This document shows positions 49,366 to 58,226 of a stretch of 64,000 nucleotides of DNA, piece by piece; within the stretch, counting starts at the first letter, position 1, and the number at the start of each line of letters is the position of its first letter. Position numbers and translations under genes: made by a program. Source of the DNA: Sphingomonas pseudosanguinis (lineage in GTDB: Bacteria; Pseudomonadota; Alphaproteobacteria; Sphingomonadales; Sphingomonadaceae); contig NZ_JACIDH010000005.1 of assembly GCF_014196255.1 (NCBI RefSeq), positions 1 through 64,000 of the forward strand, given 5' to 3'. The notes beneath the pieces are model-generated. The model was not told the DNA's origin and did no database searches. It saw nothing but the letters and a program-made list of their open reading frames with translations.

Positions 49366-50375
49366 TAGAGGAACTTCGCCATCGCGGTCGCGGTGTCGAC
49401 CATGCGGTTCGAGAAGCCCCATTCATTGTCGTACCAGGACACGACGCGCACCAGCTTGCCGTCGATCACCGCCGTCTCCAGGCTGTCGACGGTCGAGGAC
49501 TGCGGCGAGTGCATCAGGTCGATCGAGACGAGCGGCTCGTCGGTGTAGACCAGCACGCCCTTCAGCGCCTCGCTCTCCGAGGCAGCCTTCAGGATCGCGT
49601 TGACCTCTTCCTTGGTCGTATCGCGCGCGGGCGTGAAGGTCAGGTCGACCAGGCTGACGTCCGGGGTCGGCACGCGGATGGCCGAGCCGTCCAGCTTGCC
49701 CTTCAGTTCGGGCAGAACCTCACCCACCGCGCGGGCAGCACCCGTGGTGGTCGGGATCATCGACATGGCGGCGGCGCGGGCGCGGCGCAGGTCGGGGTGG
49801 ATCTGGTCGAGGATCTTCTGGTCGTTGGTATAGGCGTGGACCGTGGTCATCAGGCCGCGCTCGATGCCGATGGCGTCGTTCAGCACCTTGGCGACCGGCG
49901 CCAGGCAGTTGGTGGTGCACGAGGCGTTCGACACGATGGTATGGTCGGCGGTCAGCTTGTCATGGTTGACGCCGTAGACGACGGTCAGGTCGACATTCTT
50001 GCCCGGCGCCGAGATCAGCACCTTCTTGGCCCCCGCCGCGATGTGCTTTTCGCACGACGCCTTGTCGGTGAAGAAGCCGGTGCACTCCAGCACCAGGTCG
50101 ACGCCCAGTTCCTTGTGGGGCAGGTTCGCCGGATCGCGCTCGGCGGTGACGCGGATGCGCTTGCCATCGATCACGATGTCGTTGCCCTCGGCGGCGACTT
50201 CGCCCGGATAGCGGCCATGGATGCTGTCGCGGCTGAACAGCCAGGCGTTGGACTTGGCATCGGCGAGATCGTTGATCGCGACCAGTTCGAGAGCGCCCTC
50301 GCCACGCTCGAGGATCGCACGCGCGACCAGACGACCGATGCGGCCGAAACCGTTGATTGCAACCTTGACCGTCAT
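49365..50375 (-). CDS. gap: Glyceraldehyde-3-phosphate dehydrogenase
   Basis: Oxidises glyceraldehyde 3-phosphate with NAD and phosphate. 336 residues. [15 protein letters not shown] (NAD-binding), [17 protein letters not shown] (catalytic Cys) and [14 protein letters not shown] are intact. It is the first gene of gap-MOSC-pgk. The 190-base gap to the divergent ZauP-like gene must hold its promoter; I see no repeat there. Confidence 0.97.
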   Translation of the reverse strand: MTVKVAINGFGRIGRLVARAILERGEGALELVAINDLADAKSNAWLFSRDSIHGRYPGEVAAEGNDIVIDGKRIRVTAERDPANLPHKELGVDLVLECTGFFTDKASCEKHIAAGAKKVLISAPGKNVDLTVVYGVNHDKLTADHTIVSNASCTTNCLAPVAKVLNDAIGIERGLMTTVHAYTNDQKILDQIHPDLRRARAAAMSMIPTTTGAARAVGEVLPELKGKLDGSAIRVPTPDVSLVDLTFTPARDTTKEEVNAILKAASESEALKGVLVYTDEPLVSIDLMHSPQSSTVDSLETAVIDGKLVRVVSWYDNEWGFSNRMVDTATAMAKFL

Positions 50376-50566
50376 GCCAGCAAGCTCCTGTCTCTTACGG
50401 GCCGTGCCTGGACGACACCGCCCCCGGTTCGATGGACCCCCTGATCGGTGATTCCATCCTTCGCGCCACGCCTTTCGGAGCCGGCGGGTTCGCTGTCAAC
50501 CGCCAGCCGACCCCGCATCGTCCAATTGCGGGTTGCCGCGTGAAGCCATCATGCTAAGCCGATCCC

Positions 50567-50764
50567 ATGTCCGAACCCATTGCCGACGATGTCCTTTCCT
50601 CCGTCGAGCGTATCGACCGCGCCATCGCGCGCATCGAGCAGACGATCCGCAACCGCGCCGCCAAGGAAGAGGCGCTGGCCCGCCGCCACGCCGCGTTGAA
50701 GGCGCGCATGGCCGAGGCGGTCAGCGCGCTGGACGATGTCATCGCCCGGGGGAGTGCCGCCTGA
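50567..50764 (+). CDS. ZauP-like small coiled-coil protein
   Basis: 65 residues, all helical and heptad-rich (RIDRAIARIEQTIRNRAAKE...). It lies directly before zapA, with the stop overlapping the zapA start (TGATG). In Caulobacter a coiled-coil partner encoded upstream of zapA (ZauP) binds ZapA and helps focus the Z-ring; size, fold and position fit that role. The identity is inferred from synteny and coiled-coil nature, not from a motif. Confidence 0.75.
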   Translation: MSEPIADDVLSSVERIDRAIARIEQTIRNRAAKEEALARRHAALKARMAEAVSALDDVIARGSAA

Positions 50765-51078
50765 TGGCCGAAGTCACGATCATGGTCGGCGACCGCCCTC
50801 ATACCGTCTATTGCCAGGACGGCGGCGAGGCGCGCGTGCGGATGCTGGGCCAGATGCTCGACCAGCGCTGGGCCGCCGCGCTGCGCGCCTCGGGCGGACA
50901 TAATGGCGAGCGGGCGCTGCTGTTCGTCTCGCTGATGCTGGCCGATGCGCTGGAGGAGGCCGAGCGCCGCCCGCCGGCGGGCGCGGCGGTCAGCGAGGCT
51001 GCGCTGGCGCGCATCGCGGAACGGCTGGAGGCGCTGGCCGACGCGCTGGAACCCGAGGGTCCCGGCGCCTTTGAATAG
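50764..51078 (+). CDS. zapA: Cell division protein ZapA
   Basis: Cross-links FtsZ filaments at the division site. 104 residues. N-terminal beta-hairpin globular part (VTIMVGDRPHTVYCQDGGEA), then a long helix for the tetramer coiled coil (LFVSLMLADALEEAER...). The order zapA, 6S RNA candidate, formyl-THF cyclo-ligase is the same as in E. coli and many proteobacteria. Confidence 0.9.
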   Translation: MAEVTIMVGDRPHTVYCQDGGEARVRMLGQMLDQRWAAALRASGGHNGERALLFVSLMLADALEEAERRPPAGAAVSEAALARIAERLEALADALEPEGPGAFE

Positions 51079-51118
51079 GATCGGGGCCTTGAGTAAGACG
51101 TCACCCTCGCCTACATTG

Positions 51119-51287
51119 CTCGGCGGCGGGCTCTGCCCGGTACGAGCCACGATAATCCCTGAGGCTATTCTTCATCCAAGGGGGCTGTCCCTGCCCGGGC
51201 CCTGGCCCGACGCACATGGTCCCCACCTGACGTATTGGGCGTCAGTGGATATTACGGCACACGGCCACGGCGGTCCCGCCACCCGCC
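51119..51287 (+). ncRNA. ssrS: Candidate 6S RNA
   Basis: The 228-base gap between zapA and the cyclo-ligase holds no protein frame but shows features of 6S RNA: a GC-rich closing stem (GGCGGG near 51124-51130 against CCCGCC at 51275-51280), nested pairings, and an open central part. 6S RNA binds the main RNA polymerase holoenzyme. Support is mostly the conserved gene order; the ends given are approximate. Confidence 0.55.
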
Positions 51288-51306
51288 CCTTCCCCGATCC
51301 GGCGTC

Positions 51307-51840
51307 ATGATCGACAAGCGCGCCCTTCGCGCCCGGATGCGGGCGGTTCGCGACGCGCATGGCCCCGGGCTGATCCCGGTGCCGCGGCCCTTTCTCGACC
51401 GGCTTTTCCCCCAACAGACGATCGCGGCGTATCGCCCACTGGGCGCGGAGGCCGATCCGGCCCTGTGGGTCGAGGCGGCGCTGCATGCGGGTGCGACGAT
51501 CGCACTGCCCCATGTCACCGACCGCGCGAGCCCCTTACGCTTCCTGACATGGGCGGACGGCGAGGCTTTGACCGTCGGCACCTTCGGGCTGCACCAACCC
51601 GCCCCCGACGCCCCCGAATGTCGCCCCGACATCATCCTGACGCCGCTGGTTGGCTTCGACCGGCGTGGCAATCGGCTGGGACAGGGTGCGGGCCATTACG
51701 ACCGCGCTTTCGTGGCCCATCCGGACGCTTGGCGCGTCGGCATCGCCTGGAGCGTGCAGGAGGTCGAGGCGATGGTGCCGGACAGCTGGGACATGCCGCT
51801 TCACGCCATCGCCACCGAATCGGAATGGATCGTCCCATGA
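51307..51840 (+). CDS. fau: 5-formyltetrahydrofolate cyclo-ligase
   Basis: ATP-dependent conversion of 5-formyl-THF to 5,10-methenyl-THF. 177 residues. N-terminal DKRALRARMRAVRDA (ATP side), PLVGFDRRGNRLGQGAGHYDRAF (the usual G-x-G-x-G-Y-Y-D-R with a His for one Tyr) and WDMPLHAIATE. The ATG at 51307 is preferred; the longer frame runs back into the 6S RNA candidate. Overlaps the next gene by 4 bases. Confidence 0.9.
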   Translation: MIDKRALRARMRAVRDAHGPGLIPVPRPFLDRLFPQQTIAAYRPLGAEADPALWVEAALHAGATIALPHVTDRASPLRFLTWADGEALTVGTFGLHQPAPDAPECRPDIILTPLVGFDRRGNRLGQGAGHYDRAFVAHPDAWRVGIAWSVQEVEAMVPDSWDMPLHAIATESEWIVP

Positions 51841-52040
51841 CCCCCAGTTGGCGCAAACCCGCCGGTATGCTGCTGATCGTCGCGATCATCATCCTTTGGG
51901 CCGCGCTCGTCGCCAGCCTGTCGAGCGTGGTCGGGAGGTGGCACTGGGTGGTGCAGCTGGCGTTCTATGTCGTGGCGGGGATCGTCTGGATCACGCCCAT
52001 GAAGCCGCTGTTGCGCTGGATGGAAGGTGGGCGGCGCTGA
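51837..52040 (+). CDS. DUF2842 family membrane protein
   Basis: 67 residues with two helices (about 11-30 and 40-57) and the closing MKPLLRWMEGGRR typical of DUF2842, a small alphaproteobacterial family. ATG 51837 overlaps the cyclo-ligase stop (ATGA). Inner-membrane protein of unknown function. Confidence 0.82.
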   Translation: MTPSWRKPAGMLLIVAIIILWAALVASLSSVVGRWHWVVQLAFYVVAGIVWITPMKPLLRWMEGGRR

Positions 52041-52059
52041 GGCGGGGGTTTTCGCGTGA

Positions 52060-52085
52060 CCTTCGACTTCGCTCAGGCTGAACGG
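52060..52085. repeat. Short palindromic repeat, family A
   Basis: CCTTCGACTTCGCTCAGGCT then GAACGG, the inverse orientation of the copies at 95-116 and 237-262. It lies 20 bases after the DUF2842 stop codon, between convergent transcripts. The rest of 52041-52170 shows nothing else. Confidence 0.7.
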
Positions 52086-52170
52086 GATTTGGGGAATGTT
52101 TGAAATCGGTTTTTGGAGACCCTCGACGCAACCATGCGGTCGCGCGTCCCAATCGACAATATCCGCGCTG

Positions 52171-52195
52171 AAAACAAAAACGCCATCCCGAAGGA

Positions 52196-52200
<5 letters not shown>
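52171..52200 (-). terminator. Intrinsic terminator of the tRNA-Asp pair
   Basis: On the minus strand an 8-bp perfect stem CGCCATCC/GGATGGCG with a TTCG loop is followed by TTTTTGTTTT. The 5' arm includes the encoded CCA end of the tRNA at 52196-52272, so the terminator overlaps the gene it ends. Confidence 0.92.
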
Positions 52201-52272
<72 letters not shown>

Positions 52273-52354
52273 TTGAAAGCCATGTGATGCCAACCCAGAT
52301 TGGCATCGGCCCCGAGAGGGGATTTCGATATTTTCAGCCATTCTCCGAAGAGGA

Positions 52355-52431
<77 letters not shown>

Positions 52432-52450
52432 TGAAAGCGTCGAGGCGCGC

Positions 52451-52479
52451 CAACTAGGCGAGGGTTCCGGACCTGTCAA
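52451..52479 (-). promoter_or_regulatory. Candidate promoter of the tRNA-Asp pair
   Basis: On the minus strand TTGACA (52474-52479) and TAGTTG (52451-52456) are spaced by 17 bases; the start point would be about 12 bases before the first mature tRNA base. The -35 box is consensus, the -10 box is weak. Confidence 0.6.
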
Positions 52480-52488
52480 CGCATCTTT

Positions 52489-53709
52489 TCAACTTTCTTG
52501 CGGAACGTCCGGCGGATCGCTCTCGCGGTCGAGATGGGTGAGCGTGCCATGCTCGAACAGGAAGCCCGCAATGTCGGGCTTTCCGGCCGCCTTCAGGACG
52601 GTCTGGAGGATGATCAGCAGCGGCACCGCCAGCAGCGCGCCGACCGTGCCCCAGACCCATCCCCAGAAGCTCAGCGAGATCAGGATGAGCACCGGGCTGA
52701 TGGTCAGGCGGTGCCCGACGATCAGGGGGGTGATCAAATTCGCCTCGACCAGATGCATGCCATACATGATCGCCGGCGGGGCGAGCGCGACCCAGATGTC
52801 GCTGAACGTCATCAACCCGCCGATCGCCAGCAGCAGCGCGCCGATCACCGGCCCGAAATAGGGGATGTAGTTCAACAGGGCGACGATACCGCCCCACATC
52901 AGCGGATAGGGCATGCCGAACAGCGACAGCGCGCCCGCCACCGCCCCGCCGAGCGCCAGGTTGATGATGGTGATGGTGCCAAGATAGGCCGAGACGTCGT
53001 CCACGACCTCCTGGATCACCCGCGCAGTCGCCATGGCCCCATCGAAGCTGGTCCGCCCCCGGATCGTCTCGCGCCGCATCCGCGTCCACCCCGAAAGCAC
53101 GAAGAACACGACCAGCACGCCGAACAGGAACTGCACGATCAGCGCGGGCGCCGAGGTCGCAGCCAGTTCCAGGATCGAGCTGGGCGGCGATACCGCCGTC
53201 GTCTGCGCCTGACGGATGGGCGTGGTCGCGACCTGGCGCAGCGCCTTGTTCACATAGCGCTCGAGGTTGGAATAGAGATCGAGCAGCGGTGCCAGATTGT
53301 CCTGGATGCGCCCGATGCGGCTGGGCAGCAGCCGGAAGAAGTCGGTCGCCGGCACGATGATCGCCGCCAGCGCGATGTTGGCGACGATCAGGAACAGCAG
53401 CACGCACATCAGCGCGGCCAGCGGTGACGGCACCCGCCGCCGCTCCAGCCATTCGAGGATCGGCACCAGCGCAATCGCGATGACCAGCGCGGTGGTCAGC
53501 GGCAGGAAGAACTCCGCCCCCGCCCGCAGCGCAAACGGCAAGGCCAGGATGAAGCCCGCCCCCGCCGTCAGCGTCAGCCCGGCGAGCAGCCGGTCGCGGC
53601 GCATCGCGATCCGCACCGCATCGCGCTGCCCCATGCCGACCGGCATGCCCAAGATCGAATCGCCGGCGATCCCGGTCCTGCCGGTCGCCTCTTCCTGCGC
53701 GTCACTCAT
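52489..53709 (-). CDS. AI-2E family (PerM-type) transporter
   Basis: 406-residue inner-membrane protein with about eight helices and the long amphipathic region between helices 3 and 4 (about 110-190) that is typical of this family. The repeated small-residue helices near the C terminus (GTVGALLAVPLLIILQTVLKA) are family-like. Members export or exchange varied substrates; the autoinducer-2 name does not imply AI-2 here. ATG 53709 is preferred to a GTG 9 bases earlier; neither has a clear ribosome site. It ends close to the tRNA promoter. Confidence 0.88.
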   Translation of the reverse strand: MSDAQEEATGRTGIAGDSILGMPVGMGQRDAVRIAMRRDRLLAGLTLTAGAGFILALPFALRAGAEFFLPLTTALVIAIALVPILEWLERRRVPSPLAALMCVLLFLIVANIALAAIIVPATDFFRLLPSRIGRIQDNLAPLLDLYSNLERYVNKALRQVATTPIRQAQTTAVSPPSSILELAATSAPALIVQFLFGVLVVFFVLSGWTRMRRETIRGRTSFDGAMATARVIQEVVDDVSAYLGTITIINLALGGAVAGALSLFGMPYPLMWGGIVALLNYIPYFGPVIGALLLAIGGLMTFSDIWVALAPPAIMYGMHLVEANLITPLIVGHRLTISPVLILISLSFWGWVWGTVGALLAVPLLIILQTVLKAAGKPDIAGFLFEHGTLTHLDRESDPPDVPQES

Positions 53710-53822
53710 GACCGGCACGTTAGCGGCTTTCCCCTCAGTGAGAAGCCGCTAACGCGCGCGTATCGGGACGATTTTCATGACGAACCTGTCATGATGGACG
53801 GCGACGCGTCCCAAGCAACGCG

Positions 53823-53999
53823 CTACCAGGCGCGGGGGATGCCGCCGGTGCGCTCGGCCACCGCATTTTCGATCGACTGAAGCTGGCTCCGGCTCAAGAC
53901 GCCCGCATCCATCAGGTGGCGCATCAACTCGTCCGTCAGGGCCGCCAGGAAGTGCAGTTCCGCACGTTCGGACGCGCCATCTTCGTTCAAAACTTCCAT
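53823..53999 (-). CDS. Small acidic protein, 58 residues, unknown
   Basis: A short frame from ATG 53999 to TAG 53823: MEVLNEDGASERAELHFLAA, then LTDELMRHLMDAGVLSRSQL, ending GGIPRAW. GGGAG lies about 7 bases before the start. Predicted soluble, helical, acidic at the N terminus. Codon choice is normal for this genome, which supports a real gene. It is divergent from tesB, 118 bases apart. No family recognised. Confidence 0.65.
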   Translation of the reverse strand: MEVLNEDGASERAELHFLAALTDELMRHLMDAGVLSRSQLQSIENAVAERTGGIPRAW

Positions 54000-54082
54000 C
54001 GCAGACTCCCGGCTTGAGCGATGGCACCTGTGTAACCGTCCCGCATTTGTCGCGATAGTCGTTTCGGATCATCGCCCTACAC

Positions 54083-54098
54083 TTGACGTTGACGTAAA
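54083..54098. promoter_or_regulatory. Inverted-repeat operator candidate before tesB
   Basis: TTGACGT-TG-ACGTAAA: two 7-base arms with one mismatch and a 2-base spacer, 20 bases before the tesB start and between tesB and the small divergent gene. The shape is like sites of MerR-family regulators of acyl-CoA and branched-chain amino acid breakdown in proteobacteria (LiuR type). No such regulator gene is in the window. Confidence 0.45.
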
Positions 54099-54117
54099 CT
54101 GCACTCATCAAATCGCG

Positions 54118-55029
54118 ATGGATACCGTCCCCCGTTCCGCCCCGTCCCCCGATCGTCTGGCCCAGGGTCTGGTCGACCTGCTCGATGTCGAGGAGATCGA
54201 CACCGACCTGTACCGCGGCGCGCGCCGGCCGGGTGGTCAGGGGCGGGTCTTTGGCGGACAAGTGATCGCCCAGGCACTGCAGGCCGCGCAACGCTCGACC
54301 GAGGCGCCCAAGGTCGCACATTCGCTCCACGCCTATTTCATGCGGCCGGGCGATGAGCGCTATCCGATCATCTACCGCGTCGAGCGCGATTTCGAGGGGC
54401 GCAGCTTCGCGACGCGGCGGGTGATCGCGATGCAGAAGGGCAAGCCGATCCTCAACATGGCCTGCTCGTTCCAGACGCCCGAGGAGGGTATGCATCATCA
54501 GGACGCGATGCCCGACGTGCCGCGCCCCGAGGCCCTGCCCACCGAACGCGCGCTGCTCGACGAACTCGGCGATCAGGTGCCAGCGCCGCTGCGCGCCTTT
54601 CTGAGCCAAATTCGACCGATCGAGATGCGCGTCACCGATCCCCGCCAGGTGATGACGCCCGCTCCCCGCGCGCCGCAACAATCGATCTGGTTCCGCCTGG
54701 TCGCGCCGATCGGGGACGATCCCATGCTGCACCGGGCCATCTTGGCCTATGCCAGCGACTTCGTGCTGCTGGGCACCTCCACCCTGCCGCACGGGATGAG
54801 CTGGCTGACCCATGACATGCAGACCGCCAGCCTCGACCATGCGCTGTGGCTGCACGAGCCGTTCCGCGCCGATGAATGGCTGCTCTACACGACCGACAGC
54901 CCCTGGGCGGGGCATGCGCGCGGGTTCAATCGGGGGCGGATATTCACTGCCGATGGCCGGCTGGTCGCCAGTGTCGCGCAGGAAGGGCTGATCCGCCTGC
55001 GCCAGCTCCAGGGCGACGCAGGCGCCTGA
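54118..55029 (+). CDS. tesB: Acyl-CoA thioesterase II
   Basis: Hydrolyses acyl-CoA to fatty acid and CoA. 303 residues with the double hot-dog fold: GRVFGGQVIAQALQAAQR and HSLHAYFMRPGDERYPI in the first half; HRAILAYASDFVLLGT (catalytic Asp) and the ASLDHALWLHEPF segment in the second. Its stop codon abuts that of the convergent chemoreceptor-like gene in the palindrome TGATCA, with no base between. Confidence 0.93.
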   Translation: MDTVPRSAPSPDRLAQGLVDLLDVEEIDTDLYRGARRPGGQGRVFGGQVIAQALQAAQRSTEAPKVAHSLHAYFMRPGDERYPIIYRVERDFEGRSFATRRVIAMQKGKPILNMACSFQTPEEGMHHQDAMPDVPRPEALPTERALLDELGDQVPAPLRAFLSQIRPIEMRVTDPRQVMTPAPRAPQQSIWFRLVAPIGDDPMLHRAILAYASDFVLLGTSTLPHGMSWLTHDMQTASLDHALWLHEPFRADEWLLYTTDSPWAGHARGFNRGRIFTADGRLVASVAQEGLIRLRQLQGDAGA

Positions 55030-56085
55030 TCATCGGCGCAGCATCCGCCGCGCCGACTGGGTGGCGGTGCGCGTGTCCTCGGCCAGCTTCTTGACCTCGG
55101 CGGCGACGATGCCGAAGCCGCGCCCGGCGGGGCCGGCGCGCGCCGCCTCGATCCCGGCGTTCAGCGCCAGCATGTTGGTCTGTTCGGCGATCGTCGTGAT
55201 GCTGTCGACGATCCCCTCCATATCGCGCAGCATGGTTTCGAGATTGGTCTGGCGTTCCTCGGCCATGCGGCGGAACTGTTCCGCCTGGCTGAGCTGCTCG
55301 GCGGCCTGCGCCTCGAGCAGGACGCGATCGGTCATGTCGCTGGCGAACTTCACGACCTTGTAGGGCACGCCGTCGGCATTCAAGATCGGGGTGTAGGTCG
55401 CCTGCAACCAGACAGGCGAGCCGTCCGACCGGCGACGCTCGAACCGGCCGGAGATGAACTGCCCGGCGGCGAGGTCGGCCCAGAGTCTGGCATATTCGGG
55501 CGTGCGGGCATAGTCCGGGTCACAGAAGCGGCGATGATGGACGCCGATCGCCTCGCCCCGGCTATAGCCCATCACAGACAGGAAAATGTCGTTGGCGGCC
55601 AGCACATGGCCCTTCAGGTCGAACTCGATCACCGCCTGCGACGTGTCGATCGCCGCCAGCTTGCTGTGCGCCTCGCCATCCGCCAGCCGGCGCTCGGTCA
55701 CGTCGCGGCCGACCTTCAGGATCATGTCCACCCGGCCCTGCGCGTCGACGATCGGCGTATAGCTCGCCTCCAGCCAGACCGCGCGGCCGCCGCGCCCCTG
55801 TCGGCGATAGACGCCGCTGTGGAACTGCCCCTGCAACAGCGACCGCCAGAAGTGGTCGTAATTGGGCCCCGGCATGATGGTGGCGGGGCAGAGCAGGCGA
55901 TGTGGCTGGCCGATCACCTGGTCGGCGCGATAGCCGAAGGCGCTGGCGAAATTCTCATTCGCCCACAACACCCGCTTTTCCGTGTCGAACACCGCCAGCA
56001 TGTGCGCCTGATCGATCGACTGGAACAGAGGATCGGACCTCTGCCAGATTTGGCCAGTTTCGGCGGCGGGCGCGATGGAAAACAT
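55030..56085 (-). CDS. Soluble double-PAS protein with a shortened chemoreceptor domain
   Basis: 351 residues without membrane helices. Two PAS domains (about 22-130 and 145-255) are followed by a short coiled coil and the hairpin tip of a methyl-accepting chemotaxis protein: [20 protein letters not shown] and [19 protein letters not shown]. The usual descending coiled coil is missing; the protein ends 15-20 residues beyond the tip. The tip Glu after EAARAG is replaced by Pro. Comparable proteins with PAS input occur in proteobacteria as energy or aerotaxis sensors. It could still cap CheA/CheW arrays or act on other partners. Confidence 0.85.
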   Translation of the reverse strand: MFSIAPAAETGQIWQRSDPLFQSIDQAHMLAVFDTEKRVLWANENFASAFGYRADQVIGQPHRLLCPATIMPGPNYDHFWRSLLQGQFHSGVYRRQGRGGRAVWLEASYTPIVDAQGRVDMILKVGRDVTERRLADGEAHSKLAAIDTSQAVIEFDLKGHVLAANDIFLSVMGYSRGEAIGVHHRRFCDPDYARTPEYARLWADLAAGQFISGRFERRRSDGSPVWLQATYTPILNADGVPYKVVKFASDMTDRVLLEAQAAEQLSQAEQFRRMAEERQTNLETMLRDMEGIVDSITTIAEQTNMLALNAGIEAARAGPAGRGFGIVAAEVKKLAEDTRTATQSARRMLRR

Positions 56086-56300
56086 GGGTGCGATTTAGCC
56101 AAAATGGACTAATAATTGTTAAATTGCTCTAGATCAGGCACGCTAGATTAGGGGTGATGCACCATGCTTCGCCATACCGGATCGGCGGACCACCGCCCCG
56201 CCCGACACCCCAATGCCTTATGCCGACACGCCGAAAATCCCGGTGACCGGCCATACTTTTTCTTCTAACGTCCTTGCTTGACCAAAAGGGAATAGCGGAC

Positions 56301-57551
56301 ATGGCGGCGATGCCCGTCACAGAGGGGCAGAATACCGAACGCTACCGGCAGAAACGCGACGCGATTCTCGCGGCGGCGGCGGCGGCGATCAACGAGCAAT
56401 CGGCCAAGGGCATGACCTTCGCCGATGTCGCGCGGCGCGTCGGGCTGAACACCACCAGCGTCACCTATTATTTCAAGCGCAAGGAGGATCTGGCCGCCGC
56501 CGCGTTCGAGAACACGCTCGAACGGCTGCTCGACATGCTGGCGATCGCCGGCCGGGAGGCGACGCCGCAGGCCCGCATTGCCCGCTATATCGCACTCAAC
56601 ATGGACCGGCTGTCGCGGATCGAGCGCGGGGAGGAAACCGCTTTCGCCGTCCTCTCCGATCTGCGAGCGATGGAGGAGCCGATCCGGGGGCGGCTGATGG
56701 CCGGCTGGCAAAAGGTGTTCCGCACCACGCGCGGCCTGTGGGGCACCCCCGCCAGCCGTGCGCATCAGGATCTGTACGGCGCACGCGCGCATGTCCTGCT
56801 GGAGAACACCTTCTGGCTGCCCATCTGGCTGCCCCGTTACGAACCCGACCAGTATCACCGGGTCGAGGAACGGCTGCTCGACGTGCTGACGCACGGCGTC
56901 GCCGCGCGTGGTTCGGGCTGGTCTCCTTCCCTCCTTCCATTGGGCGCCGAAGGACATTCCGGGCGTGAGGCGGAGCCGGGGCGCGAGGCCTTTCTGCTGG
57001 CGGCGACGCGGCTGATCAACCAGCTCGGCTATCGCGGCGCCAGCGTGCAGCGGATCGCCTCCGAGCTGAACGTCACCAAGGGCAGCTTCTACCATCATCT
57101 CGACGCCAAGGACGATCTGGTCGTCACCTGCTATCGCCGCAGCTTCGACACGATCACCTCGGCCCAGCAACTGGCCGACGCCGCCGGGGGCAGCCATTGG
57201 CATCGCCTGTCGAGCGCGATCGCGACCCTGCTCGACATCCAGTTCGCCGAGCGGGGGCCGCTGTTGCGCACCAGCGCGCTCTCCAGCCTGCCCGCCGACG
57301 CCCGTCGCGCGATGGTCGACCGGTCGGACCGGATCGCGCGGCGCTATGCCGGGACGATCATGGACGGGGTGGCGGAAGGGTCGATGCGTCCCGTCGACGC
57401 ACTGATCGCCGCGCAGATGCTGATGGCGCTGCAAAACGCCGCCTTCGACATGCGCAAATGGGCCGCCACCATGGAGCGGCCCCGCGCGATCGCGCTCTAT
57501 GCCTCGACCATCCTCTATGGCCTGTTCGACGACCGGTTGCTGGCGGACTGA
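56301..57551 (+). CDS. Tandem double TetR-type regulator
   Basis: 416 residues made of two complete TetR units. The first helix-turn-helix is near residue 40-65 (MTFADVARRVGLNTTSVTYY), the second near 245-275 (ASVQRIASELNVTKGSFYHH). Each is followed by a ligand-binding-type helical domain. One chain therefore carries both halves of what is normally a homodimer. ATG 56301 has AAGGGA upstream; a TTG at 56274 is less likely. Targets unknown; the 215-base upstream gap (56086-56300) may hold its own operator, though none is clear. Confidence 0.87.
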   Translation: MAAMPVTEGQNTERYRQKRDAILAAAAAAINEQSAKGMTFADVARRVGLNTTSVTYYFKRKEDLAAAAFENTLERLLDMLAIAGREATPQARIARYIALNMDRLSRIERGEETAFAVLSDLRAMEEPIRGRLMAGWQKVFRTTRGLWGTPASRAHQDLYGARAHVLLENTFWLPIWLPRYEPDQYHRVEERLLDVLTHGVAARGSGWSPSLLPLGAEGHSGREAEPGREAFLLAATRLINQLGYRGASVQRIASELNVTKGSFYHHLDAKDDLVVTCYRRSFDTITSAQQLADAAGGSHWHRLSSAIATLLDIQFAERGPLLRTSALSSLPADARRAMVDRSDRIARRYAGTIMDGVAEGSMRPVDALIAAQMLMALQNAAFDMRKWAATMERPRAIALYASTILYGLFDDRLLAD

Positions 57552-57672
57552 CGCCCCTCTACAAATTGCGACAATTGCGGGGGCGCGACGACATGATCGG
57601 GGGACAGGCGCGGGCCATAGACGTCATCATCGGAAGGGATCGGCCCTTCCCCGACCCAAGGACCCGCCCACC

Positions 57673-58152
57673 ATGCGAAAGACCCTGATCGGCCTTTCCC
57701 TCGGCCTGATGATCACCGCGACCGCCGCCCAGGCGCAAACCGGCACGCCCAACGCCACCCCGATGCGCCATGGCCTGATGGGCATGCAGCCCGATGCCCA
57801 GGGCAATATCGACCGTACCGCCGCGCTGGCCGCCGCCGACCGCCGCTTCGCCGCGATGGACGCCAATCACGACGGCACCGTCACGCCTGAGGAAATGCGC
57901 GCCTATCGCGACCAGAAGCGTGCCGAGCGCGCGCAGCGCCAGGGTGACCGCCCCGGCCGCCGCGCGCCGCAGCCGATGACCGCCGAGGCCTTCCGCGCGC
58001 GGGCGGCGGCGATGTTCGACCGGCTCGACACCAATCGCGACGGCAAGATCGACGCGCAGGAACGCGCCGCCGCGCCGCACGGGCGCTGGGGTCGTCATGG
58101 CGGTGCGGACCAGTCGGCCCCGGCCACGCAGCCCATGCGCGACGGCGACTGA
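57673..58152 (+). CDS. Secreted EF-hand protein
   Basis: 159 residues. Signal peptide MRKTLIGLSLGLMITATAAQ, then two EF-hand loops, DANHDGTVTPEE and DTNRDGKIDAQE, both with all Ca-ligand positions filled. The linker is rich in Arg, Gln and Ala, the C-terminal tail in Gly and His. Expected in the periplasm as a calcium-binding protein. The two-component pair 75 bases downstream may sense related signals, but this is only a guess from position. Confidence 0.87.
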   Translation: MRKTLIGLSLGLMITATAAQAQTGTPNATPMRHGLMGMQPDAQGNIDRTAALAAADRRFAAMDANHDGTVTPEEMRAYRDQKRAERAQRQGDRPGRRAPQPMTAEAFRARAAAMFDRLDTNRDGKIDAQERAAAPHGRWGRHGGADQSAPATQPMRDGD

Positions 58153-58226
58153 TCGTCGGCGGGGCGGTGCCGGTCGCCGGCCCGCCCCGCTTGCGAGGAT
58201 CTGCCGCCATGCTAGACCCCGGCCCC

